64,000 bases of DNA from Trifolium pratense. Taxonomy: Eukaryota; Streptophyta; Magnoliopsida; Fabales; Fabaceae. Of this stretch, positions 10,645-20,662 are shown one piece after another. Position numbers and translations under genes: made by a program. The stretch's first letter is position 1; each line of letters starts with the position of its first letter. The stretch is from assembly GCF_020283565.1 (NCBI RefSeq), contig NC_060059.1:14205501-14269500 (forward strand). Reading direction: 5' to 3'. The notes beneath the pieces are model-generated. The model ran no database searches. It had not been told where the DNA came from and was given only the letters and a program-made list of their open reading frames with translations.

Positions 10645-13059
10645 ATGCGGAGAACAGGTCCTCAAGAGTTGCACTTTGATCCGGAGATTGAAAAGACAGC
10701 TCGCGCAATTCGAAAGGCAACAAGGGAAGCCCAAGCTTCAAGGGGAACAGCTTTGCTAAGGGATACACCGGACTGTCAAGAAAGGACTGCAGCAACAATG
10801 GAGGAAGAACAGGTTCCACCGGTTCCTCAACCGCCAAGGCGTACCCTTGGTGATTATGGGAGGAGAGACAATGACGCGTTGGCAAATCAAGGCTTTCAGC
10901 CGGCGAATCCTGTCTCATTCGACATCAAGAACACGGTCCTTTCCGCCTTAAAAGAGAATCCGTATTCAGGTTCGGAAGCTCAATGCCCGAATTTACACTT
11001 GTCTCACTTCTATGAAGCCTGCGACTATACCGATCCACCGGGGGTGAGCGAATCGGACAAAAGACTTAGGTTATTCAAGCATTCTCTCACCGGCCGTGCT
11101 AAAGATTGGTTGGACACGATACCCGCCGGAACTATTGAGACTTGGAGACAGCTGGAGCGGAAGTTCTTAGATCGTTACTTTCCTATTCATAAGTTCCTAG
11201 AAAGAAGGGCGGAAATTAGCAACTTCGAACAAGCGGATGGTGAGACGTTGTATGATGCTTGGGAGAGGTTCAAAGTCTGTCTTAAAAGGTGTCCGAATCA
11301 CGGTTTCGATGGCCACAATCAGATGCAAATGTTTACCCAAGGTTTGAGGGCTCAAACGCGAATGATACTTGATGCATCAGCCGGTGGTTCGTTGAAGAAC
11401 CGTGATGAAACTGAAGCAAGAGAATTGGTGGAAAGCATGGCTCAAAATGAGTATAGAGCTACTAATGATAGAGGAGCCAAAAAGAAAGGCGGAGTGTTGG
11501 AATTGGATACTCAAACAGCACTATTGGCGCAGCAAAAGCTCATGACTAGCCAAATGGAAGCAATGATGAAGTTGCTATCCAATCCGCAAGTCCAAACTTC
11601 TCCAATAGGTAAAATTGACAATGTGCGCTGTGATTTTTGTTTGCAGGATCACCCAAATGGCGGATGCTTCCCGGAGGGTTCAGAGGAGGCTCGCTACTTA
11701 GCCAATTTCCGGAAGCCGTACAACAACAATAACAACGGGTCCGGATGGGGGAATGGTATGCAAAGTCAAGGTGCACCGCAACAGCAGCAAAGGCCTCCAT
11801 CAAGGATGGAAGAGACTCTAAACCAGTTCATGCTCATGACCCAAGGCAACTTTGAAGCGATGAAATCGAGTCAAGCAACCTCTAACAAGAATCATGAAGC
11901 TTCTATCAAGAATCTTGAGGTACAAATGGGGCAGCTGTCAAGGCAGTTTTCTATGTTGCAAAACCAAGGAGGTTTCGGTGGAAACACTCATGATAATCCG
12001 AAAAATGAAACTTGTAATGGAATCACTTTGAGGAGTAGAGAGATACCGGAAAGGCCAGCTGTGGAGAAGCCCTTGAAAAAGAAGGTCAATGAGGGAGAAG
12101 TTGAAAATAAGCAAGAGGTTGAAGTGGAAAATAAGAGACGTGAGGGAGAAGTAGAAAATGAAAATCTGTCTAAGGAAGTGGAGATTAGTGAGGATGAAGT
12201 AGAAGAAGTTGAAAAACAGAGGGAGATAAAAGAAAAAGAGAGTAAGAAGGTTGAGAAAGGTAAAGGGATTGATGAATCGCCATATGCTAGGATGCCTTTT
12301 CCTAGGAGAAAGAAAGTTAAGAATCTTGAGCGGGAGAAGGAGTTCAAGAAATTCATGAAGGTGTTGAACAAGCTTGAGATGGCCATACCATTGGTTGAGG
12401 CATTGGAACAAATGCCAAGTTATGCAAAGTTTTTGAAGGAGCTGCTCACAAAGAAAAGAAAACCATTAGATGATGAAATGGTAAGTATGACGGAAGAGTG
12501 CAGCGCTCTCATCCAAAGGAAGCTACCTCAGAAAAAGAAAGATCCGGGGAGCTTTACAATTCCTTGTTCTATTGGAAATCTCACTATTGAAAAAGCTTTG
12601 TGTGATTTGGGTGCTAGCATTAATCTGATGCCGTTATCAATGATGAAGAAGATACCGGGAGCGGTGGCAAGGCCGACAAAGATGAGTCTCTCTTTGGCGG
12701 ATAGATCGATTGTGCATCCGGAAGGTATTCTCCATGATGTGTTGGTTAAGGTAGCTGGGTTTGTGTTTCCCGCAGATTTTGTGGTCTTAGACATAGAAGA
12801 AACTAGGGAGTGGGAACCTTTGCTACTTGGTAGACCCTTCCTAGCAACTAGCCGTGCCCTAATCGATGTGGAGATGGGGGAACTCATGCTAAGGACTGAT
12901 GATCAGCAGGTTACATTTAATGTCTTTGATAAGATGGAGTGTGATGATGGAGACCCACAATGTTTTAAAGTCCAAGTCTATGATCATATTGTTAAACAAG
13001 CTCTTAAGTTACCTTGGAATGCACACTACTTGCCACATGGTGGCACTTCTTTTCCTTAA
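10645..13059 (+). CDS. gag: Gag-protease polyprotein of Athila-like element, 804 aa
   Basis: The frame is open upstream to 10561 but the first ATG is 10645. A retrotransposon gag (capsid) domain spans about residues 118-231, including LFKHSLTGRAKDWLDTIP and ETLYDAWERFKVCLKRCP. A CCHC-like finger CDFCLQDHPNGGC (about residue 329) has a shortened spacing, as usual in Athila. A Lys/Glu-rich low-complexity stretch covers about residues 470-550. The retropepsin follows, with the active-site motif DLGAS at residue 654 and LLGRPFL near 735. The frame stops right after the protease, where RT would normally follow. It is intact, so it may still supply capsid and protease. Confidence 0.92.
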   Translation: MRRTGPQELHFDPEIEKTARAIRKATREAQASRGTALLRDTPDCQERTAATMEEEQVPPVPQPPRRTLGDYGRRDNDALANQGFQPANPVSFDIKNTVLSALKENPYSGSEAQCPNLHLSHFYEACDYTDPPGVSESDKRLRLFKHSLTGRAKDWLDTIPAGTIETWRQLERKFLDRYFPIHKFLERRAEISNFEQADGETLYDAWERFKVCLKRCPNHGFDGHNQMQMFTQGLRAQTRMILDASAGGSLKNRDETEARELVESMAQNEYRATNDRGAKKKGGVLELDTQTALLAQQKLMTSQMEAMMKLLSNPQVQTSPIGKIDNVRCDFCLQDHPNGGCFPEGSEEARYLANFRKPYNNNNNGSGWGNGMQSQGAPQQQQRPPSRMEETLNQFMLMTQGNFEAMKSSQATSNKNHEASIKNLEVQMGQLSRQFSMLQNQGGFGGNTHDNPKNETCNGITLRSREIPERPAVEKPLKKKVNEGEVENKQEVEVENKRREGEVENENLSKEVEISEDEVEEVEKQREIKEKESKKVEKGKGIDESPYARMPFPRRKKVKNLEREKEFKKFMKVLNKLEMAIPLVEALEQMPSYAKFLKELLTKKRKPLDDEMVSMTEECSALIQRKLPQKKKDPGSFTIPCSIGNLTIEKALCDLGASINLMPLSMMKKIPGAVARPTKMSLSLADRSIVHPEGILHDVLVKVAGFVFPADFVVLDIEETREWEPLLLGRPFLATSRALIDVEMGELMLRTDDQQVTFNVFDKMECDDGDPQCFKVQVYDHIVKQALKLPWNAHYLPHGGTSFP

Positions 13060-13756
13060 CCCCTAGGGGTATAGAACGTCAAGCATCGGGACGTTAAACA
13101 AGCGCTGGTTGGGAGGCAACCCAACGGTTTCTAATGTTTTAGTTGCTTTCTTTTGAAGTATGTAGGTAGGTGTGCAGCAGAAGCAAGGACGGAAGCAAAA
13201 CAGGGCAGAACAGAATTCTACTACGCCGGGGGCGCAGTACAATCACGCGCGGCGTGATCCTTCAACACAGAGGAAGGAGTTTTTCAGAATCTATCACGCG
13301 CGGCGTGGTGATGCATCACGCGCTGCGTGAAAACTGGAGAAATATGGAGTCTCTGACTCAGTGATTACGCGCCGCGTGATGGTGATTACGCGCAGCGTGG
13401 CCTGTTTGAAAGAAGTTCTTGACCGTTACAATTGGTACTACGCGCGGCGTAGCAGGGGTCACGCGCGGCGTGGTTACACAGGAAAGCGTGTCAAATTTGA
13501 ATTTCTTCATCTTTTCAACTACTCCATCCATCCCATCATCAATTCACACGGCCTCCCACACGAAAAACTCCATTGTTAACCCACTTTCACTCTTCAAACC
13601 TCTCCAATTTCACTTCTACTCACTTTCAATCACCCATTTCCTTCACATTCACATAAAACCTATATCACCCACTCCTAATTTCACTCCAAATCTCTCATTT
13701 CATCACATTTCACCACTTTCTCCAGATTAACCCATTTCCATCTATCTTCTATCACC
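13060..13756 (+). repeat. Spacer with CpG palindromes between the two Athila ORFs
   Basis: Just after gag-pro comes a sequence (13080-13130, with GCGCTGGTTGGGAGGCAACC) normally seen after the pol stop in Athila-type elements, so the pol deletion removed everything between protease and this point. Between 13221 and 13473 are about eight palindromic units of the same family as in the LTR, for example ATCACGCGCGGCGTGAT at 13242-13258 and ACTACGCGCGGCGTAGC at 13437-13453. Confidence 0.8.
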
Positions 13757-15277
13757 ATGTTGACACGGCTAACCGGAAAAGGAAAGAAGAAGAGTGATGC
13801 TAACCCAACACAAGAGCCACCCAAGAAACCAAGAACAAAGATGAGCGCAAGCAAGGGCCAATCTTCTCGGTCCGCGGAAGCATCTCCTCCTCGCCGGAGC
13901 AATGTGACTCAACCTCAGGTCCACCCCCACTTCATCAGTGCAGTTCATGAAAAAAGGTACACAAAAATCCAAACCTTTACTATTAATCAAGAAAAAGGTT
14001 TTGGAGAGGACTTGTTGAAAGGTGTTGCTGAGTTAGGAAATGAGGTCAGGTCTAGAAAATGGGGGAAGTTTAATAAGTTGATGATTAAAGATGAAGCTAA
14101 TCCGGGTAATCAGATGTGGGTAAGGGAGTTTCTCGCAAACGCTTATTTGCCTGACCAGTCGTCGGTTCCGGAGTGCTATTCGACAGTTAGGGGAATAAGA
14201 GTGTACTATTCCGCAGCTCACATTAATACATTATTGGGTTGTCGTGTGAGAGGTGCTTGCGAGTTGGTATCCGAGAAGGAACGAATTTCCAATGGTGGCC
14301 TTGCGGTAAGAGAAGAGTTAAAGGCGATTGTTTGTAGGCCTGGAGCTAGGTGGCTGCCACACTCAGCCTCATCCCTTCCTACTAGGTTGAGTCTGACGAG
14401 TTTTAACCCTATTCACCGTGCTTGGGGTGAATTTTGGCTTAAGAATGTTAGAGTGGTTGGTAATAACTCTGAAATTCAGATTGATAATGTTGCTGCTGTT
14501 CGATTATTAGCTGAGGGTCGCTATATCGATCTTGGTCTTTGGTTACAAAGGGATTTACATGAGATGGCGAATAATAATAATCCAACTTTTACTTTGGGGC
14601 ATTGCAACTTAATTGCTGCTTTGTGTAGAGCAAGTAATGTCCCTATGTGTGTGCAAGAAGGTGACTTACATCCCGTCCGGCCGCTATCTTTATCATACTT
14701 TGAGAAGAGGTTTGAGAGAGGACCTATTGTGCCCCAAGGTGAGGGGAATGCTGCAAGGGAGGAGGCTTTGAGAGAGGAGGAAGAGATTAATCGGTTTGAA
14801 GAGGGTAACCATCCGGATCAACAGGGGGATCCGGCGTATGAGTCTCACGATATACCAGCTCAAGACCCTCCTCGTTACTCTCATGATATGAATCAGCTCG
14901 CTTCCATGTTGCATCAAATGGAAATTTCTCAATATTCCGGGATGCCTAATCTCTACTTTGATACCGCCTCTTCCATGTACACCGAGGCGATGACTTATCG
15001 GTCTACCTTCCCTCCTCCTACTTTTGGGACTTTGTATCCCGTTGATACTGATTGGGAGGCGCATCAGGCGAGAGAGCTGAACTCATTTCAGGCCAGACAA
15101 GCATACAATTCTGGTTTGAGAGCTTCTGAGTTGGCGGAAATCGAAAGGCGACGCCGGGTTGAGCAGGATGAGGCTGCTGCGATGGAGAGGGAAATGCTGG
15201 ATGTGGATGGGCTGAATTTGAATTTGAATAGCCCGTTCACAAACTACTTCACTGGTCAACCGGATGACGCGGCTTGA
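13757..15277 (+). CDS. Second ORF, putative plant transposon protein (PF20167-like), 506 aa
   Basis: The N-terminus is basic and low-complexity (GKGKKKSDANP). The core, about residues 75-320, has the features of the plant-specific domain found downstream of pol in Athila elements: WGKFNKL, VREFLANAYLP, TVRGIRVYYSAAHINTLLG, then WLQRDLHEMANN and GHCNLIAALCRASNVPM. The C-terminus (about 330-506) is acidic and probably disordered, with repeated R/E-rich helices. The role of this domain is unknown; it occupies the env-like position, but I see no signal peptide or membrane segment. The frame is intact, which suggests it is still used by this otherwise pol-less element. Family assignment is from memory of motifs. 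Confidence 0.78.
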   Translation: MLTRLTGKGKKKSDANPTQEPPKKPRTKMSASKGQSSRSAEASPPRRSNVTQPQVHPHFISAVHEKRYTKIQTFTINQEKGFGEDLLKGVAELGNEVRSRKWGKFNKLMIKDEANPGNQMWVREFLANAYLPDQSSVPECYSTVRGIRVYYSAAHINTLLGCRVRGACELVSEKERISNGGLAVREELKAIVCRPGARWLPHSASSLPTRLSLTSFNPIHRAWGEFWLKNVRVVGNNSEIQIDNVAAVRLLAEGRYIDLGLWLQRDLHEMANNNNPTFTLGHCNLIAALCRASNVPMCVQEGDLHPVRPLSLSYFEKRFERGPIVPQGEGNAAREEALREEEEINRFEEGNHPDQQGDPAYESHDIPAQDPPRYSHDMNQLASMLHQMEISQYSGMPNLYFDTASSMYTEAMTYRSTFPPPTFGTLYPVDTDWEAHQARELNSFQARQAYNSGLRASELAEIERRRRVEQDEAAAMEREMLDVDGLNLNLNSPFTNYFTGQPDDAA

Positions 15278-16697
15278 TGTTGTTGGTGCTGATGTTCTAC
15301 TGCTGCTGCTACTATTCTACTACTCTATCTCTATCTTTATTCATTGTCTTTCATTTGCTTGGTTTGTAATAATATTTGATGTTGCTTGGATATTGGCTGG
15401 ATATTTTAATTGTGTACTCTAAATTTGAATCTTCTCTTGTTTAATTGTGGAACAGTTTTTACTTTTAGAATTTGTTTCAATATCTTGGCATGTTCTTTCT
15501 AGTCACTTGAGTATCAATTACTTGATTTTCTCCGTGTGTGATATGTGAAACTTGCAGTGCAATAGCTTGTTGCACTCATGTGATCAAGAGGCAAAGGAAG
15601 GGAACGCACACTTTTTGACCGGTTCTTTGATTCGACCCAACCGTGAGGTATTGAGCCAAACACTACTTTTCTTTCTATGTGTGATATCCACTCATGTATT
15701 GTCTCTCGATTTTGCTTGTCGTCTTTTTATTTGATTGGTACTTTTGTAGCACACACGAGGCATGTTTCTTGGTACCTTTGAGCCTTTCTATCCACCCTTA
15801 CTTATAATTATCCTTTGCTTAACCAATTTGAGCTGAAAAAGAAAATGTTATTTTTGCAAAACCTTGAGAAATTTTTGTTGAAAAAAAAAGGAATGACTTT
15901 CTTGGAGGTTAGGCACCTAATTAGTGGTTGATGCGCATTGCTCACTACTAAGTTTGGGGTTGCTCTTTGGAATTAGCAACAAATAAAGTTTGGGGTGAGG
16001 GTACTAGAGAACTTACAAAAAGTTTTGATTTGATAAATTGAGAAAATTTCAAAAAATTGAGAAAATTTCAAAATTTGCAAAGAAAAAAAAAATGAAAAAA
16101 AAAAAAGAGATGTATGTGAAAGAAAAATAGAAAAGAAGTACAAAAAGAAGTGATAGCCTTGAATTCAAAGATTTGCAAAACTTTGTTTGATGATTGAAAA
16201 AGTTCTCTAGTCCACTATATTGCAAAAAGGAAAAAAGGTGGTTTATGAAATTTTTGATAATAGGGGGATCTAACTCCAAGTTTTTCTACTACTTATCCCA
16301 AAATGTCACCATCCACCCTAGCCAAGCCACGTTATAACCCTAAAAGACCTCTAATGTGTGTGCACAAAGTGAACCGAATGAATTCTTAGACTACTTGCAA
16401 AATTATTGTTGACTTGCATTGATGTGTTGATTTGAGTGAATTACCAAAACTGAAGAGTGCATGTGAGTAGTGTGATGAAATCATAGAGCTTTGGTCGAAA
16501 AGTGTGAACTACTTGAAAATGTCTTGCGGGAACGGTGGTGCAATTGAGCATTGTTTGCAGGTGGATCGTTGATCATCAGGTGAGTCTCACGTATGTATGA
16601 TTCGAGTGATTTTAAGGAAAATGCCAAGGTCTTGACACGAAAGCTTGAGGTAAAAGTTGTTTCCTTGAGGACAAGGAAAGGTTTAAGTTTGGGGTTG
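15278..16697 (+). other. 3' noncoding region and polypurine tract of Athila-like element
   Basis: No long ORF. Two A-rich stretches (near 15880 and 16080-16140) and repeated GTTTGGGGT-type phrases (15952, 15990, 16686) are seen. The last of these, AAGTTTGGGGTTG, abuts the right LTR and is the probable polypurine tract. Confidence 0.65.
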
Positions 16698-17924
16698 TGA
16701 TGACAAATCGTCACACTCTCTAATCCATGCCTATTTTAGCAACATTAGATGCATTTTAGTAGGTTTTTAGCAATAAATATAAGAGAAATCTAACCATTAG
16801 CTTGATTACTTGTTTTGCAAGAAAACAGGAAAAACTGCAGGATTTGAAGGATTTTCACTACGCTGGGGGCGTAGCCCATCACGCGCCGCGTGATGGAGCT
16901 CACAGAGAGCCAAGATTGGGACCCTGATCACGCGCCGCGTGATGCCTTACCACGCGCGGCGTGAAGTCTTGATTGAAGAAGAAGATTGCCTCTGACTTGA
17001 TCACGCGCCGCGTGATTCTGTTACTACGCGCGGCGTAGTTGATGGATTTGCAACCACGCGCGGCGTGGTAGATCTGGCGCGCGGCGTGGTTGCCTTCTGT
17101 ATATATATTTTCTGCATAATTCTGTTTTCGGGTTGGAAAATTCTGCATCTTTTCACTACATTCTGGTTTGGAACTTGAAGATCGTGATTCAACACTCCAG
17201 CGGAGAGCTCCAAGCGCATCAGATCATGGATTCACAAGCCGTGGCGATGAAGCGAGGAAGCGTACGAAGAACGATGAGGAGCTAAACTCCCTCGGAGGTA
17301 GAATCTAGGATAGTTTAGAATGTAGTTCAGCTGAATGTAACCTGCAATTGTGTAAGATCATACTCTCTTTATAGTGTTCATTCAATTCAAGTCTGTTTCT
17401 AATGCTTTACAATCCTTCATTAGTGTTGTAATGATTTTGAGTTAAGTCACGTGCGAGAGTATTGATTTAATGTCTGAACTGAATTGTATTGAGCGCTCGA
17501 GTGTCTCCGGTCGAGAGATTGAGGCATAGAGTGTAGCCAACGATTGACGCGCGTTAATATCATTCGTTGTAGGTAGCTTCCGCCCGAGAGATCGGGGGAG
17601 TATCGACAACGAATAGAGTGGATTTTGACAAGAGATTGCGATTCACTATTTTGTCGATCTAGTTGTGAATACTTGAGTAGATCTTATGACATTGTAGGTT
17701 GCATGCGGTTAGCTATAGACTAGATGATTCCGATGATTCTACCTCGCTTTTCCATATTATCAAGCACATTTTCTAGCAATTCATTACTCAACATACCCCC
17801 AATTTATGTGTATTTTCTGTATAATGTCTATGAACACAATGCGACTAGTTTGATCACACAATCCCTGTGGATCGATATTTTTATTACTACGTGGTTTTCG
17901 TGCACTTGCGAAATTTATCCATCA
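16698..17924 (+). repeat. 3' LTR of Athila-like element
   Basis: Same length as the left LTR (1227 bp), with one substitution noticed at 17594. Followed by the target duplication GAGGG. Confidence 0.93.
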
Positions 17925-17929
17925 GAGGG

Positions 17930-19043
17930 GAACTAGCAAGATATCTTTGATGAATCTCGTACCTTTTTTTTGTCTCCACCATCACAGTGTCTTTGCCTTT
18001 AGATTCCACGACGGTGCCATTTCCCAATCGAACTTTTACTTTGACGGAGTCATCAATATCCTTGAAGATGCTCTCGTCTTTGGCCATATGATTGCTGCAA
18101 CCACTATCCAAGTACCAATTTTTGCTCAATTCATCATTGGAACCTTGTGTAGCATAGAAAATATATTGCTCATATTCATGTTGATCATGCTCACACTCGT
18201 GCTCTTCAACGAAATTTGCTTGATGCTTATTTTTGCTGTAACAATTTTTCTCCACATGTCCAAATTTCTTACAGTGTCGACATTGCTCTTTTCCGCGCCA
18301 TCAACAATATTTTTCGGCGTGATTTGTCCTCTTGCATATGCCACATGGAGGATACTCATCTTGATTTTTCTTTCCTCCATATCTTCTATCATCATGAGAC
18401 CGTAATTTGAGCTTTGATTGAATGGCATTTTCAAATGTATTGTCATCATGCCTACTCAATCTTTGTTCATAAGCTTCTAGTGAGCCTATTAATTCTGTCA
18501 CCGACATAGTAGATAGATCTTTGGTTTGTTCAATCGTAGTCACGATTGCATCATACTTACGAGGAATCGAAATTAGAATTTTCTCAACAATTCTTTTGTC
18601 GATAATATTATCCCCGTATGATTTCATTTGACTCACTAATTCTTTTATTTTAGTATAGTAGTCTTTTACGGTCTCAGACTCTTTCATTTTTATTAATTCA
18701 AACTCATGCCTTAGAGTTTGAAGTTTAATAGCACGTATCTTATACTTCCTTGAAACTCCTCCTTCAATGTACCGCATGCATCTTTGGCACTTGTAGCTCC
18801 CATTATTCTCGGAAAGATACTATCTTCTACCGCTTGTTTTAGAAAGAATAGTGCCTTTGAATCTTTTTGTTTATTTTCTTTCAACTCTTTTTTCTGATTA
18901 GCATTGAGAGTTGAAAGATCTTCTGGAATAGTAAATCCTTCATCTACAATATCCCATAAATCTTGAGAGAAAAAAAATGTCTTTATTTTAATGCTCCAAA
19001 AATCATAGTTTTCACCATTAAAGATAGGGATAGTCATAGTCAT
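17930..19043 (-). pseudogene. copia gag and protease remnant
   Basis: Minus reading: the gag start MTMTIPIFNGENYDFW (true ATG at 19043) begins a UBN2-type gag. A frameshift lies near 18711-18777, after KEEFQGS. The second frame continues with LQTLRHEFELIKM and YYTKIKELVSQM and ends in a CCHC knuckle CGICKRTNHAEKYC. A further frame carries the retropepsin [14 protein letters not shown] (near 18120). It is broken by the Athila-like insertion at its 3' end and separated from its leader by the TRIM array. Confidence 0.85.
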
Positions 19044-19271
19044 TGTCAAATTTTATATTTGGCCTAACTCATCCTCACAAAACCGGCTTGTAAGGTGAGG
19101 GTTGCCCAAGTTATATAAACGTTACACAGGCCATATCTCTTAGCAATGTGGGACTAAACCCACCCCTTCAAACCCAACACAATGAAGGTGTTGGAGGCTG
19201 CAATGAAGGCAACCCAAATGCTGCAATTAGGCAGATGGGGGCGGACCGCAATGAAGGCGGAATATCCAACA
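19044..19271 (-). repeat. TRIM LTR unit 1
   Basis: 228 bp, TG...CA; abuts the GTCAT duplication at the copia gag start codon. Confidence 0.88.
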
Positions 19272-19357
19272 CACCCCCTCACGCTCAGGCCCATTGGGCC
19301 TGAAGCGTGGACGATGCGGGAAGCCCAACAATAGATCTAGGATAGGCTCTGATACCA

Positions 19358-19585
19358 TGTCAAATTTTATATTTGGCCTAACTCATCCTCACAAAACCGG
19401 CTTGTAAAGTGAGGGTTGCCAAAGCTATATAAACGCTACACAGACCATATCTCTTAGCAATGTGGGACTAAATCCACCCCTTCACACCCAACACAATGAA
19501 GGTGTTGGAGGCTGCAATGAAGGCAACCCAAATGCCGCAATTAGGCAGATGGGGGTGGACCGCAATGAAGGCGGAATATCCAACA
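19358..19585 (-). repeat. TRIM LTR unit 2
   Basis: 228 bp, nearly identical to unit 1; PBS reverse complement GCTCTGATACCA lies immediately to its left. Confidence 0.88.
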
Positions 19586-19704
19586 CACCCCCTCACGTCC
19601 AGAACTGAACAAGCTGGAACGTGGGATCAACAACAACGGGTGGCCCAAATATGGGAGGTCTCCACAACAAACAACAAATGGATCTAGGATAGGCTCTGAT
19701 ACCA

Positions 19705-19821
19705 TATTAGAATTTTAGAGGCTTATACTCAACCACAAAAGCTAGCTTGAGAGTTGAGGTTTGCACTACACTTATAAAGGCTATCTTTACCATATCTCTA
19801 GCCAATGTGGGACTTCTAACA
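19705..19821 (-). repeat. TRIM LTR unit 3, divergent subfamily
   Basis: 117 bp. Shares only the CCATATCTCTAGCCAATGTGG-like middle and the termini with the other units. Its PBS (19693-19704) is intact. Confidence 0.8.
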
Positions 19822-19923
19822 CACCCCCTCGCGTCCAGCGCTATTGGGCTTGGTACGCGGATATAAATGGTAGGTGACCCGATATCGGGTGGCCCAACGG
19901 ATCTTGGAGAGGCTCTGATACCA

Positions 19924-20152
19924 TCTTAGAAATGAGTATTGGGCCTAACTCATCCTCACAAAACCAGCTTGTAAGGTGAGGGTTGCCCAAGTTATATAAA
20001 CGTTACACAGGCCATATCTCTTAGCAATGTGGGACTAAACCCACCCCTTCACACCCAACACAATGAAGGTGTTGGAGGCTGCAATGAAGGCAACCCAAAT
20101 GCTGCAATTAGGCAGATGGGGGCGGACCGCAATGAAGGCGGAATATCCAACA
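19924..20152 (-). repeat. TRIM LTR unit 4
   Basis: 229 bp, matching units 1 and 2 except for its first ~15 bases, which begin TCTTAGAAATGAG and resemble unit 3. This looks like a recombination junction. Confidence 0.82.
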
Positions 20153-20280
20153 GTCATAGATGATGGTTGAAAGATATTGGCCATGTCTTAGGGGAAAATT
20201 TAGAAATGATGTAGATATAAGGAGGGCTTGGTTGGAAATATATGAATGAAATTTCTACGCCCAATGTATGATCGAACGTA

Positions 20281-20292
20281 GCTCTGATGCCA
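20281..20292 (-). other. primer-binding site of deleted copia element
   Basis: Minus strand TGGCATCAGAGC directly next to the right LTR, same variant as in the first copia element. Confidence 0.8.
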
Positions 20293-20293
20293 C

Positions 20294-20657
20294 TGTTAGT
20301 AGTTGAGGTAGTAGTGATAGTTTAGAAAATAGTTAGATAGTGTAGAATGCGTAGTTGATAGTTGAATAGTAATAGCAAGTAGTGTGAGGATCACTTAGAG
20401 CAAGAATATATTGTATTGCTCTCCACTTGAATACATTACAAATGAGTCATAGGTTACATATTTATAGGCGTGTATGGCATATTCTAGATCCTTTATTCTA
20501 GATCTTTCATGATATGTCCTAATACTTACTTATTCTACTAACTACAAGTAATCTAGAAAGTTCTACAAGTTTACAACATCACTTAATAAATATTAATTAT
20601 TCTACAACTTACTAATGAATTCTAGTAAATTCTAGAAATGTGCATCATATTCTAACA
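20294..20657 (-). repeat. 5' LTR of deleted copia element
   Basis: 364 bp, TGTTAG...CTAACA, followed by the duplication AAAAT at 20658-20662. Confidence 0.88.
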
Positions 20658-20662
20658 AAAAT

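Larger units (their letters stand above)
9285..17924 (+). mobile_element. Athila-like Ty3/gypsy element without pol (non-autonomous), very recent
   Basis: 8640 bp with two 1227-bp LTRs and a perfect 5-bp duplication GAGGG (9280-9284, 17925-17929). Order: LTR, PBS, gag-protease ORF, noncoding spacer with CpG palindromes, a second ORF of the plant transposon-protein type, a long AT-rich noncoding region, polypurine tract, LTR. There is no reverse transcriptase, RNase H or integrase frame anywhere. It must have been mobilised by an autonomous relative. I saw only one LTR difference (A at 10181 versus G at 17594), so the insertion should be very young. It lies in the pre-integrase region of a minus-strand copia element. 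Confidence 0.93.
19044..20152 (-). mobile_element. Tandem TRIM array: four LTRs, three internal domains
   Basis: Flanked by a 5-bp duplication GTCAT (19039-19043, 20153-20157). LTR units: 19044-19271, 19358-19585, 19705-19821 and 19924-20152. Units 1, 2 and 4 share about 228 bp starting TGTCAAATTTTATATTTGG (unit 4 has a divergent start) and ending AATATCCAACA. Unit 3 is a 117-bp different subfamily ending GACTTCTAACA. Each internal segment carries a polypurine tract (reverse complement of CACCCCCTCACG) and the PBS TGGTATCAGAGC on the minus strand. No coding capacity. All units keep one orientation, as in tandem TRIM arrays made by unequal recombination or template switching. Confidence 0.9.
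8390..20657 (-). mobile_element. Internally deleted copia retrotransposon, host of two nested insertions
   Basis: Bounded by TG...CA LTRs and by a 5-bp duplication AAAAT (8385-8389 and 20658-20662). The PBS next to the right LTR shows minus orientation. After subtracting the Athila-like element (9285-17924) and the TRIM array (19044-20152), only about 2.5 kb of copia remains. It holds frameshifted gag, protease, part of the GAG-pre-integrase domain and a scrap of RT; integrase and most RT are gone. The two LTRs differ at about a dozen sites plus small indels by eye, so this insertion is much older than the Athila-like one. Confidence 0.9.

Noticed and set aside
11938..12411. Antisense ORFs of 132-157 aa over gag
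   Set aside because: Phe/Ser-rich shadow of the Lys/Glu-rich gag linker on the other strand.
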